Assembly (NCBI GenBank): GCA_028277485.1
Contig: JANQGE010000070.1
Coordinates: 48,300-112,299 of the forward strand
Source of the DNA: Chlorobium sp.
GTDB taxonomy: Bacteria; Bacteroidota; Chlorobiia; Chlorobiales; Chlorobiaceae
Length of the DNA stretch: 64,000 nucleotides
Direction of reading: 5' to 3'
Under the pieces are notes generated by a model. That model ran no database searches. It was given only the letters and a program-made list of their open reading frames with translations, and was not told where the DNA came from. The number at the start of each line of letters is the position of its first letter. The first letter of the stretch is position 1. Shown here piece after piece: positions 1-7,250 of the stretch. The translations under genes were made by a program, and so were the position numbers.

Positions 1-340
1 TGGTTGGGATGCAGCACGAGACCCTGAACCGTCCACCTGAAAATGTAAAGAAAGGAAGATAAGAATAATAGCCGGAATTGAAAATGGATGAGACCCTTAT
101 AAACTGTCGTGAGCAAATAGCCTTCCCAATCCGCCCAACGAAGTATTCAAGTCGCACAACAAAGTAAACGCGGATAGCTGCCAAGAACCATCGGACGACT
201 TGAGAAGGGTCTGGGTGTTTCCATGGATACGTTTATTCGGACTATGATAGCGCTTAGCATTCAACAAAACCTGGAAGCTCTGCTGCCGGACCCGACTGTG
301 GGACCAATCGAACGGGTCGGCATGAATGCCGGAGAAACAG
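1..340. other. Unassigned stretch at window edge
   Basis: No convincing gene is seen on either strand. The only open frame with an ATG runs into the 3' end of the neighbouring minus-strand gene and matches nothing I know. The sequence has no obvious hairpin with a T-run and no tRNA cloverleaf. It could be the remains of a non-coding or mobile element cut off by the window border, but nothing in it allows a firm call. Confidence 0.3.
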
Positions 341-649
341 CTATCCCTGACGGTTCATTTCGCGCTGTACCGAGGCAACTTTGTCGCCGATTGAAACCTC
401 CCTGTCCCTGCGGTCATCGATCTTCATGACCGTATACACACGCCGGGTTCCGGTTGTAAACAGATGGCCGTGCAGTTTCTCCGCAACAGCAAAAAGCTCG
501 GCTGCCGAACCGGACACGGTTGTGCCCATATCATGGAGCCGGTAATCGAGACCACTATCCCGAAGAATGTCTTCAAGTTCGGCTACTCTGGCGCTGAGCC
601 CTTTCGAACTGCCGTCAAGCGGTATTACCGCGATATCCATCAAAGCCAT
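341..649 (-). CDS. MTH1187 family thiamine-binding-like protein
   Basis: This 102-residue protein has the layout of the MTH1187/YkoF-like (DUF77) family, small alpha/beta proteins that form oligomers and in some members bind thiamine or its pyrimidine moiety. The N-terminus (MDIAVIPLD from residue 4) followed by a helix and the segment YRLHDMGTTVSG matches the usual family start, where the MGT stretch lines the ligand pocket. The length is normal. The start at 649 is chosen for an AGGAGG Shine-Dalgarno just upstream. It is the last gene of engB-purA-this gene on the minus strand, 31 bp after purA. No transporter or thi gene is nearby, so the ligand is unproven. The family call is secure from sequence; the function is not. 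Confidence 0.8.
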   Translation of the reverse strand: MALMDIAVIPLDGSSKGLSARVAELEDILRDSGLDYRLHDMGTTVSGSAAELFAVAEKLHGHLFTTGTRRVYTVMKIDDRRDREVSIGDKVASVQREMNRQG

Positions 650-680
650 GGTGCCTCCTGTTTATAATCAGACTGAGGTA

Positions 681-1988
681 TTACCTGAATACGGTTTCAT
701 CTCTTCCGGGACCAACCGAAATAAATGTAACCGGCACCTCGAGCTCATCTTCGAGGAATTCAATAAACGCTCTTGTCTCCGTATGCAGATCATGATATGA
801 ACGCGCACCCGCGTTGGACGTGTTCCACCCTTTCAGGGTTTTATACACCGGTGTTACGCCACTGAGAGTCTGATCATCGGTGGGAAAGTCGGTGATCTCC
901 TTCCCGTCAAACATGTATGAGGTGCAAACGCTGATCTCGCTGAATGCGTCAAGAACGTCAAGTTTCGTCAGGGCTATTTCCGTCACGCCGTTGATGGTCA
1001 GAGAGTAGCGCAGGGCAACAAGGTCAAGCCAGCCGCACCGTCTTTTGCGGCCGGTTGTCGCTCCGAACTCATTGCCGATCCTGCCGAGTTTTTCACCGGC
1101 CTCATCATGCAGTTCGGTCGGAAAAGCACCGTTACCCACGCGGGTCATATAGGCCTTGACAACCCCGATTACATTACCGATGTAGTTTGGCGCAATACCC
1201 GATCCGGTCGATGCCCCTCCCGCCGTCGGGTTGGATGAGGTTACATAGGGATAGGTTCCATGATCGACATCGAGCAGACATCCCTGCGCTCCCTCGAGCA
1301 GAACGGTTTTACCCTGTCGAAGCTCTTTGTTCAACAGCAGCTGGGTATTGGTTACATAGGGATTGATGATCTGGTCAAACTCGGAATACTGGCGAACCAT
1401 GGCATCGATATCGATCTCCTTGGAACCATAAATATTCTTCAGCAGCTTGTTTTTGGCCTCCAGATTGGACCGCAGCTTTTCCTCGAGCACCTCGGGATGG
1501 AGCAGATCAACAACGCGGATGCCTTTCCGGGCAAACTTGTCCTCATAGCTCGGACCGATACCACGGCCGGTTGTGCCGATTTTTTTCTTGTTCTGGGCAC
1601 TTTCGTGCAAGGAGTCTAGCAGCTTGTGATACGGCATGATGAGGTGGGCGTTGTGGCTGATAAACAGCCTGCCCTTGACATCATAGCCAAGTTCTTCAAC
1701 TTGCCTTATCTCATCAAGCAGTGCGTTGGGATCGATGACAACTCCGTTACCGATGACACAGGTACAGCTTTCATGGAAAATCCCTGAAGGAATCAGATGA
1801 AGCACGACTGTCTTGTTGTCAAAACAAATAGTATGGCCCGCGTTCGCGCCACCCTGATAGCGCACTACAACATCGAATTTCGAAGACAAGAAATCCACGA
1901 GCTTTCCCTTTCCTTCGTCACCGAACTGAGTCCCGACAATAACTGTTGCCGAAGCCAATGGCTGAGGTATGGTTGTTTTTTCTTTCAC
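681..1988 (-). CDS. purA: Adenylosuccinate synthetase
   Basis: PurA joins IMP and aspartate using GTP to give adenylosuccinate, the first step committed to AMP, in the cytoplasm. The 435-residue length is typical. The phosphate-binding loop GDEGKGK lies at residues 23-29, with the catalytic Asp in it, and is followed by GGANAGHT with the catalytic His at about residue 52. The IMP-binding segments GTTGRGIGPSYEDK and NPTAGGASTGSG and the GTP-binding TKLDVLD segment are all present, so the enzyme should be active. The extended N-terminus (about 15 residues before the first strand) is ordinary. It sits 12 bp downstream of engB and 31 bp upstream of the MTH1187-type gene and is probably co-transcribed with both. 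Confidence 0.97.
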   Translation of the reverse strand: MKEKTTIPQPLASATVIVGTQFGDEGKGKLVDFLSSKFDVVVRYQGGANAGHTICFDNKTVVLHLIPSGIFHESCTCVIGNGVVIDPNALLDEIRQVEELGYDVKGRLFISHNAHLIMPYHKLLDSLHESAQNKKKIGTTGRGIGPSYEDKFARKGIRVVDLLHPEVLEEKLRSNLEAKNKLLKNIYGSKEIDIDAMVRQYSEFDQIINPYVTNTQLLLNKELRQGKTVLLEGAQGCLLDVDHGTYPYVTSSNPTAGGASTGSGIAPNYIGNVIGVVKAYMTRVGNGAFPTELHDEAGEKLGRIGNEFGATTGRKRRCGWLDLVALRYSLTINGVTEIALTKLDVLDAFSEISVCTSYMFDGKEITDFPTDDQTLSGVTPVYKTLKGWNTSNAGARSYHDLHTETRAFIEFLEDELEVPVTFISVGPGRDETVFR

Positions 1989-2000
1989 GGCAATTCTTTT

Positions 2001-2579
2001 TTAACCTGTGTACTTGGCAAGTTGTTCTAACAGCTCTTCCTTTCCCTGCCCGGAAAAAGCCGAGTAATTTACTATAAATTTGGATTTGAACGAGCAAGCT
2101 TTCATTACAAGCCTTACTTTTGCCTTCTCTTTCTGTCTCAGCTTGTCAAACTTGGTTAACACAATACCGTAAGGACGAGCGCAATATTCCAGAAACTCCA
2201 TCATGGCATGATCAGACTCCATGCCCGGATGCCGGGAATCGATAAGCAGAATAACGAGGCTGATGCGGTCTCCTGTTCGGATGTAATTGCCGAGCAGTTT
2301 CCCCCACTCATGCCTCCGTCCTTTATCCACCCTGGCATAACCGTATCCGGGAAGGTCGACAAAAAAGCAGTTGTCGTTGATAACAAAATAGTTGATAAGC
2401 TGCGTTTTTCCCGGTGTCGAACTTGTTTTCGCGAGTCCTTTCCTGCCGGTAAGAGAATTAAGCAGGGTCGATTTTCCGACATTGGACCTTCCGACAAAAA
2501 CAATTTCCGACAACGGCTCTTCCGGGAGCTGGTCAAGAGCGGAAACACTTTTATAAAACCTCGCGTTTCGTATTTTCAT
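2001..2579 (-). CDS. engB: Ribosome biogenesis GTP-binding protein EngB (YihA/YsxC)
   Basis: EngB is a small essential TRAFAC GTPase that assists late assembly of the large ribosomal subunit. The 192-residue protein shows the P-loop GRSNVGKST at residues 30-38, the G2 threonine in SSTPGKT, the G3 motif DLPGYGYA typical of this subfamily, and G4 TKFDK. There are no extra domains and the length is normal. It is the first gene of the minus-strand engB-purA group, separated by only 12 bp from purA. The 450-bp gap upstream contains repeats and presumably the promoter. Confidence 0.95.
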   Translation of the reverse strand: MKIRNARFYKSVSALDQLPEEPLSEIVFVGRSNVGKSTLLNSLTGRKGLAKTSSTPGKTQLINYFVINDNCFFVDLPGYGYARVDKGRRHEWGKLLGNYIRTGDRISLVILLIDSRHPGMESDHAMMEFLEYCARPYGIVLTKFDKLRQKEKAKVRLVMKACSFKSKFIVNYSAFSGQGKEELLEQLAKYTG

Positions 2580-2838
2580 GTCAGAGCGTTACCTGAATTG
2601 AGCGATTGTTCGCGCATGTGCGGGAGATGCGATCCTGAAAAGTCTTAAATCAGCATGTTTTTCGTTCACACAACCCGGCAGGAGGAGCACGATCCGGGCA
2701 AGGTACAAAGCCCCTGTAAGGTAAAAAGTTTTTCAAGTTATGGGCATTTCCATACATTGTCGTGAGTCCCGATACAACCGGGATACGAGGCGGACGAAGC
2801 CCCGATGCCGGAAAGGATCTCGAGCGCTGTTCAGCGAA

Positions 2839-2875
2839 GTAACGAGGACGCGCAACACATTCATAGAGGTGCCCA
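2839..2875 (+). repeat. 37-bp direct repeat, copy 1
   Basis: It begins GTAACGAGGACGCGCAACAC and ends with CATAGAGGTGCCCA. The same 37 bases recur at 2975-3011 with one change (GAGGTG to GAGATG). The final AGAGGTGCCC is the terminal sequence of the MITE-like family found elsewhere in the window, so these are probably diverged element ends. Confidence 0.8.
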
Positions 2876-2974
2876 TCAGGGAGGCCCGTGAGCGGCGATC
2901 AGAGTTGCAGGGCCGGGTAAGCAGCTGAGTGGGAAAGCTAAAAACCTTGCGCTAAAAACCCAAATGCTTAACTT

Positions 2975-3011
2975 GTAACGAGGACGCGCAACACATTCAT
3001 AGAGATGCCCA
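2975..3011 (+). repeat. 37-bp direct repeat, copy 2
   Basis: This is identical to 2839-2875 except for one base. It ends 19 bases before the cysS start codon, so it forms part of the cysS leader. Its AGAGATG segment lies too far from the ATG at 3031 to be an ideal ribosome binding site. Confidence 0.8.
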
Positions 3012-3030
3012 AACAGTTCAAACACCTGCC

Positions 3031-4479
3031 ATGCCTTTGCACATATACAATTCGCTCAGCCGACAGAAAGAACAGTTTACGCCGCTGCATCCCGGAACCG
3101 TAACCATCTATGTTTGCGGTCCCACGGTCTACGACCACGCCCATCTGGGCCATGCCAAAAGTTACGTTTCGTTTGACGTTATTGTAAAATGGATACGGCA
3201 TCTTGGCTATACCGTGAAGTATATCCAGAATATAACCGATGTCGGACACCTTACCGACGACGCTGATGAAGGAGAAGACAAGATAGCCAAACGGGCACGG
3301 CTGGAAAAAACCGATCCCATGGAGATCGCCCAATATTACACACGAAGCTACTATGAAGATATGGACCGGCTGGGCGTGGACAGGCCGAACATCGCGCCTA
3401 CGGCAACCGGACATATTCCCGAACAGATTGCGCTGATACAAAAACTTATAGCAACAAACCACGCTTACGAGGTGAACGGCAATGTGTATTTCTCAGTGTC
3501 TTCGTTTCCTGAATACGGCAGACTCTCCGGCAGAACCGATCAGGAAGCACAGCAATCGGGTGGAAGGGTGGAATCAAGAAGTGAAAAGCGTCATCCCGCT
3601 GATTTTGCCCTCTGGAAAAAAGCCGAACCCGGCCACCTGATGAAATGGGATTCTCCCTGGAGTACCGGATACCCGGGATGGCATGCCGAATGTTCCGCCA
3701 TGGCGATGAAATATCTGGGAGAAACCATCGATATTCACGGTGGCGGCATGGAAAACAAGTTTCCTCACCATGAGTGTGAAATTGCACAGTCCGAAGCTGC
3801 TACGGGGAAACCTTATGTCCGTTACTGGATGCACAACAACATGGTGACGGTAAACGGTACGAAAATGGGAAAATCCCTGAAAAACTCGGTAAACCTGAAG
3901 GATCTCTTCCAAACCATACCGCCGGTGGTTATCCGTTTCTTTATTCTGCAGTCCCATTACCGCTCTCCCTTGGATTTTTCAGAGACTGCTATCCGGGCAT
4001 CACAAACCGGGCTCGAAAAGCTTCAGGAAACCCTGAATGTGCTTAACAGCGCAGATCCCGGCACAGGCGATCTCGAAACAGAAGCATTTGAACAACGGTT
4101 TATCGACGCGATGAACGACGATTTCAACACGCCGGTAGCGATCTCCGTGCTGTTCGACCTTGCAAGGGCGGTAAACGCCGCGATGAACGGAAAAAAAGGG
4201 CTCTCGGAAGGCGCTCTCAAGGCATGCAGGAAGTTTTTCGAATCATTCGGACACCATGTTCTCGGCATCATGCAAACCGGGGATACGGTAAAAGAAAACC
4301 GGGCCGGGACATCGGGGAAAACGCTTGAGGTCGTCATCGGCATCCTGCTCCAACTTCGGGACAAGGCAAGGTTGGAAAAAAATTTCGAGCTCAGCGACCA
4401 GATCCGTGACCGGCTCGCCGATGCCGGTGTGACCCTGAAAGACGCCAGGGACGGCACCGAGTGGAGCATATCCAAATAA
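3031..4479 (+). CDS. cysS: Cysteinyl-tRNA synthetase
   Basis: This class Ia synthetase charges tRNA-Cys. The 482-residue protein has the expected order: a Rossmann catalytic domain with the HIGH-type motif HLGH at residues 38-41, the zinc ligands (Cys29 in VCGPT, a Cys in HAECSAM, and His and Glu in HHECE), the KMSKS-type motif KMGKS, then a DALR anticodon-binding helical bundle and a C-terminal helix pair ending in a segment rich in charged residues. The length is normal. The start ATG follows repeat-containing leader DNA, and the gene stands alone on the plus strand between the minus-strand engB group and convergent manC. Confidence 0.97.
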   Translation: MPLHIYNSLSRQKEQFTPLHPGTVTIYVCGPTVYDHAHLGHAKSYVSFDVIVKWIRHLGYTVKYIQNITDVGHLTDDADEGEDKIAKRARLEKTDPMEIAQYYTRSYYEDMDRLGVDRPNIAPTATGHIPEQIALIQKLIATNHAYEVNGNVYFSVSSFPEYGRLSGRTDQEAQQSGGRVESRSEKRHPADFALWKKAEPGHLMKWDSPWSTGYPGWHAECSAMAMKYLGETIDIHGGGMENKFPHHECEIAQSEAATGKPYVRYWMHNNMVTVNGTKMGKSLKNSVNLKDLFQTIPPVVIRFFILQSHYRSPLDFSETAIRASQTGLEKLQETLNVLNSADPGTGDLETEAFEQRFIDAMNDDFNTPVAISVLFDLARAVNAAMNGKKGLSEGALKACRKFFESFGHHVLGIMQTGDTVKENRAGTSGKTLEVVIGILLQLRDKARLEKNFELSDQIRDRLADAGVTLKDARDGTEWSISK

Positions 4480-4510
4480 CCGGTAGAAGCAGCTTTCAGA
4501 ACACTCCCAC

Positions 4511-4532
4511 TAATTGTTGCACGCCCTGATTA
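4511..4532. repeat. Short repeat remnant overlapping the manC stop
   Basis: TAATTGTTGCACGCCCTGAT, continuing to 4532, is nearly identical to TAATTTGTTCCACGCCCTGA at 34717-34736, inside the tandem repeat pair downstream. The manC stop codon (4530-4532) falls inside it. It looks like a fragment of the diverged copy of the MITE-like family. Confidence 0.5.
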
Positions 4533-5648
4533 CAAATAATCCTCCAGTCCTTCCCGGCGCAGCACATCCACAACCTTGCGCACATCCTGTGAACGACCTT
4601 TGCAGCATATCAGCAGTGCGTCCTTGGTATCGATAACAATGATATCCTCAAGACCGACGATTGCGACGGCTTTGTTTCCCGGCTTTTTTATGAAATTATT
4701 TGCTGTGTCCACCTGGACAAGGGTCGAATCAGTGCCTCCCGTTTCCTTACCGTCCTTCCGTTCGATCTTCAGAACATCATCCCAGTTCCCGAGATCCGTC
4801 CATCCGAAATTTCCCGCCAGCATGCAGACAGATTCAGCATTTTCCATAATACCGTAGGCAATCGACACTGGGTGTATCCAACTGTAGACATCTTCTATCA
4901 CGGCCTTCTCCCGGTCTGACCCAATCGAGTCGTAGATACTCTGCAGATCCTTGTAAAGATCGGGCATGGAGCGTTCAAACTCTCGGCGGATAGCGTCAAT
5001 GTGCCAGATAAAAATACCGCTGTTCCAGTAAAAGTCGCCGCTGTCGATAAACTCCTGGGCAGTCTTTATGTCTGGTTTTTCAGCAAAAACCCTGACGGTA
5101 AAAAGCGAAATACTGCTGTCCTGCAAAATGTTCTTGTCTGTCCTGGGTTTACCAATCTGGATATAACCGTACTCCGGTTCCGGTCGGTCAGGAGTTATAC
5201 CGATAGTGGCAATACTTTCCCTGTCCTGCGCAACTGCAACTCCGGCCTTAAGTATTTCAGCAAACGCCTGCTCATCGAGCACAAGCAGATCAGCAGGTAT
5301 AACAATCATCACCGCGTCCGGGTCCCTTTTGCGTATATACGCCGTCGCAAGCGCAATACAGGGCGCTGTATCTCTCGCGACCGGCTCGACAAGAATATTC
5401 TCCCGGGGAAACCACGGAAGAGACTGCCACATCATCATCTCCCCCTGGGCGTTTGTTACCACATAGATATTCTCCAGCAGCATGAAATCCCGCATGCGGG
5501 CAATAGCAGACTCAATCATCGTCCCGCTGCTGAAGACATCGATAAACTGTTTGGGGGTTTTCTTTCTCGAATAAGGCCACAGCATCAAACCGCCTGTTCC
5601 TCCGGCCATGATCACTGCATAAACATGCTTTCCGGGAAACTGCATCAT
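4530..5648 (-). CDS. manC: Mannose-1-phosphate guanylyltransferase (ManC type)
   Basis: It converts mannose-1-phosphate and GTP to GDP-mannose for glycan synthesis. The nucleotidyltransferase signatures are seen in order: a glycine-rich loop near residue 15, WPYSRKKTPKQF, EPVARDTAPCIALA, a PADLL segment where most members have PSDH, AEKPD, YWNSGIFIW and GWTDLGNW. At 372 residues it lacks the C-terminal phosphomannose isomerase domain, so it is monofunctional. It is odd in the glycine-rich loop, which reads GGTGGLMLWP where the family usually has GGSGTRLWP: one residue longer and without the Arg. The start is taken at the ATG at 5648; an in-frame GTG at 5669 lies inside the upstream repeat element. 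It stands alone, convergent with cysS. Confidence 0.88.
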   Translation of the reverse strand: MMQFPGKHVYAVIMAGGTGGLMLWPYSRKKTPKQFIDVFSSGTMIESAIARMRDFMLLENIYVVTNAQGEMMMWQSLPWFPRENILVEPVARDTAPCIALATAYIRKRDPDAVMIVIPADLLVLDEQAFAEILKAGVAVAQDRESIATIGITPDRPEPEYGYIQIGKPRTDKNILQDSSISLFTVRVFAEKPDIKTAQEFIDSGDFYWNSGIFIWHIDAIRREFERSMPDLYKDLQSIYDSIGSDREKAVIEDVYSWIHPVSIAYGIMENAESVCMLAGNFGWTDLGNWDDVLKIERKDGKETGGTDSTLVQVDTANNFIKKPGNKAVAIVGLEDIIVIDTKDALLICCKGRSQDVRKVVDVLRREGLEDYL

Positions 5649-5663
5649 CGAGGCTTTATTATT

Positions 5664-5803
5664 GGGCACCTCTATTTATTCCGCGACTTAATTGCTTCGT
5701 TGAGCGACGCTCGAAATCCTCATGTACTCTCTGCACACTCCGGTTTCTCTGGCTCCGTTCGCCTTGCACTTGAACCGCTCATGACAATTAATAGAGGTGC
5801 CCT
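5664..5803. repeat. MITE-like element, full copy A
   Basis: A 140-bp element bounded by a perfect 13-nt terminal inverted repeat: GGGCACCTCTATT at the left and its complement at the right. Inner arms are also partly complementary (CGTTGAGCG near the left, CCGCTCATGACAATT near the right). It is flanked on both sides by TATT, a possible 4-bp target duplication. It has no coding capacity. It lies immediately upstream of manC, so the manC promoter must lie in or beyond it. Confidence 0.85.
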
Positions 5804-5906
5804 ATTGTCTTCAGGATAGAGCTAAAAAGAAGAATTTCAAAGTCTTCCTTCCGTGCTACAATTTTTACATTATAAGTAATTTACCATTTTTTTCGAGGTG
5901 GCCTGA

Positions 5907-5945
5907 ATGGCTGTAACCTGTCCTTTTATGAAGTTTGATGAATGA
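5907..5945 (+). CDS. 12-codon leader ORF coupled to rsmG
   Basis: A mini-ORF starting ATG GCT GTA and ending TGA, encoding MAVTCPFMKFDE. A strong Shine-Dalgarno, GAGGTGG (5895-5901), lies six bases upstream of its ATG. Its stop overlaps the rsmG start in an ATGA (5942-5945), while rsmG has only weak purine-rich sequence of its own upstream. The arrangement suggests that ribosomes reach rsmG by translational coupling. Whether the peptide itself matters cannot be told from sequence. Confidence 0.5.
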   Translation: MAVTCPFMKFDE

Positions 5946-6601
5946 CATCGACGCGCGATAGAGAAATAATACAGAACGCGTGCGCAGAAAAGGGACTCGT
6001 GCTGCATGACAGCCAGCTCCTGCAGCTTGAACAGTATGCCGCCCTTCTGGAATCGGCGAACAAGGCGCTTAATCTTGTAAGCAGGAAGGAAAAAGCTCCC
6101 TTGCTCATCCGGCATATTTTTCACTCCATCCTTATCGGGCTGTTCCACCCTTTTCAGCCAGGTGAAAAAGTACTCGACATCGGAACAGGCGGAGGGCTGC
6201 CCGGCATTCCACTTGCCATAGCATTCCCGGCCGCACAGTTTCTGCTTATCGATGCAACCGGAAAAAAGATCACAGCATGTCAGGATATGATAAGGGCCCT
6301 TGACCTGAAAAACGTCCTCGCAAAAAAGGTCAGAGCGGAAGAGTTGAAAGAAGTAACCTTTGACACCGCTCTCAGTCGCCAGGTTGCCCCGCTTCGCCGT
6401 TTATGCCGCTATGCCGAAAGGCTTTTAACCCCTGGAGGTCTGCTCATATGCCTTAAGGGTGGCGATCTTGAAAAGGAGATTCAGGAAGCACTGGATGCGG
6501 CAAAAAAAAACAACGGCTTCCCTGCCGATGTCACGCTATGCCCGATCGACAGTTTTGACAGTTGCTTTCATAAAAAATATATAGTGATTGCCTGCAGATA
6601 G
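5942..6601 (+). CDS. rsmG: 16S rRNA (guanine527-N7)-methyltransferase
   Basis: RsmG (GidB) methylates N7 of G527 in the 530 loop of 16S rRNA, and its loss gives low-level streptomycin resistance in several bacteria. The 219-residue protein has the family form: an N-terminal helical part (LNLVSRKE), the SAM-binding motif VLDIGTGGGLPGIPLA at about residues 76-91, LIDATGKK with the acidic SAM-ribose ligand, and SRQVAPL. It starts in the ATGA overlap with a leader mini-ORF. It is convergent with rplQ, with a hairpin between them. Confidence 0.94.
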   Translation: MTSTRDREIIQNACAEKGLVLHDSQLLQLEQYAALLESANKALNLVSRKEKAPLLIRHIFHSILIGLFHPFQPGEKVLDIGTGGGLPGIPLAIAFPAAQFLLIDATGKKITACQDMIRALDLKNVLAKKVRAEELKEVTFDTALSRQVAPLRRLCRYAERLLTPGGLLICLKGGDLEKEIQEALDAAKKNNGFPADVTLCPIDSFDSCFHKKYIVIACR

Positions 6602-6620
6602 ACGGCCCCAACAAGAGAAA

Positions 6621-6655
6621 GGCATCTCAAAAACCTGTTCTGTTTCCGAGATGCC
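6621..6655 (-). terminator. Hairpin terminator after rplQ
   Basis: A perfect 8-bp stem (GGCATCTC / GAGATGCC) with a 19-base loop lies between convergent rsmG and rplQ. Read on the minus strand it is followed by TTTCTCTT, a modest T-tract, so it most likely ends the long ribosomal operon. On the plus strand no T-run follows. Confidence 0.55.
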
Positions 6656-6689
6656 CTATAGGTATGACTGCCTGGGACAAGGCTGCGGC

Positions 6690-7193
6690 TTACTTTTCTT
6701 CTCCTGCCGCTGCTTCGTTTTCGGCGGGAGCGGCTGCCTCACTCTTCGGGGATGATTCAGCGGTGGCCTTCTTGGAGCCCCGCAGGCGTTTCGAGCGATC
6801 CTGTTTTCCTTTTTTCGGTTCCGCGGCCGGTGCTTCGGTATAATCGACAAGCTCGAGCACAGCCATTTTCGCCGCATCGCCGTACCGGGGAGCGAGCTTT
6901 ACCACTCTTGTATAACCGCCATTCCTGTCAGCCACCTTGCCGATGATATCTTCAAAAAGTTCACGTATGGCGGCCTTGTCACGAATTTTCCGGAAGATAA
7001 TACGTTGAGCATGAATGGTTCCCCCCTTGGCCTTTGTAATAATTTTTTCAACGTATTTACGCGTCTCCTTGGCTTTCGCTTCGGTGGTTTCTATACGTTT
7101 ATGCAGCAACAACTGTGTCGATAAACCAGCCAGAGTTGCTTTTCTATGGGCTGCTGTTCGCCCGAGTTTCCTTGCTGACTTTACTTTGCGCAT
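6690..7193 (-). CDS. rplQ: 50S ribosomal protein L17
   Basis: L17 lies near the peptide exit tunnel. The conserved core, with KLGRTAAHRKA near residue 10 and the helix-strand pattern up to VELVDY-like sequence (VLELVDYT), fills residues 1-117. A further 50 residues form a Lys/Ala/Glu-rich, probably disordered tail ending in AAAGEEK, making the protein 167 residues against about 120-130 in Escherichia coli. Such tails are common in Chlorobi/Bacteroidota L17. It is the last gene of the ribosomal block, after rpoA. Confidence 0.96.
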   Translation of the reverse strand: MRKVKSARKLGRTAAHRKATLAGLSTQLLLHKRIETTEAKAKETRKYVEKIITKAKGGTIHAQRIIFRKIRDKAAIRELFEDIIGKVADRNGGYTRVVKLAPRYGDAAKMAVLELVDYTEAPAAEPKKGKQDRSKRLRGSKKATAESSPKSEAAAPAENEAAAGEEK

Positions 7194-7250
7194 AACTGCA
7201 TGGTTCTCTCAAGGTACCCTCAAGAATTCAAAAAAATCTTTTTATCACGG

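Larger units (their letters stand above)
2580..3030. other. Repeat-bearing intergenic region between engB and cysS
   Basis: This is the gap between two divergent genes and must hold both promoters, although no clear -35/-10 pair stands out. It contains a partial copy of a second repeat family at 2591-2634 (compare 36791-36832), a short inverted motif (gtcccgata...tacgagg) near 2764, and a pair of 37-bp direct repeats listed separately. An open frame at 2740-2928 is low complexity and covers the repeats, so I do not treat it as a gene. Confidence 0.5.

Noticed and set aside
1..340. Possible group II intron or other mobile RNA at the window edge
   Set aside because: No domain V hairpin or reverse transcriptase could be recognised; the impression rests only on composition.
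223..429. Plus-strand open frame of 68 codons near the left edge
   Set aside because: It overlaps the 3' end of the MTH1187-family gene on the other strand, matches no family, and has no convincing ribosome binding site.
2740..2928. 62-codon frame upstream of cysS
   Set aside because: It covers the 37-bp repeat and other intergenic repeats and is Arg-rich low-complexity sequence.
5001..5819. 272-codon frame antisense to manC
   Set aside because: It is the shadow of a clear manC frame and runs into the repeat; its sequence resembles no protein.
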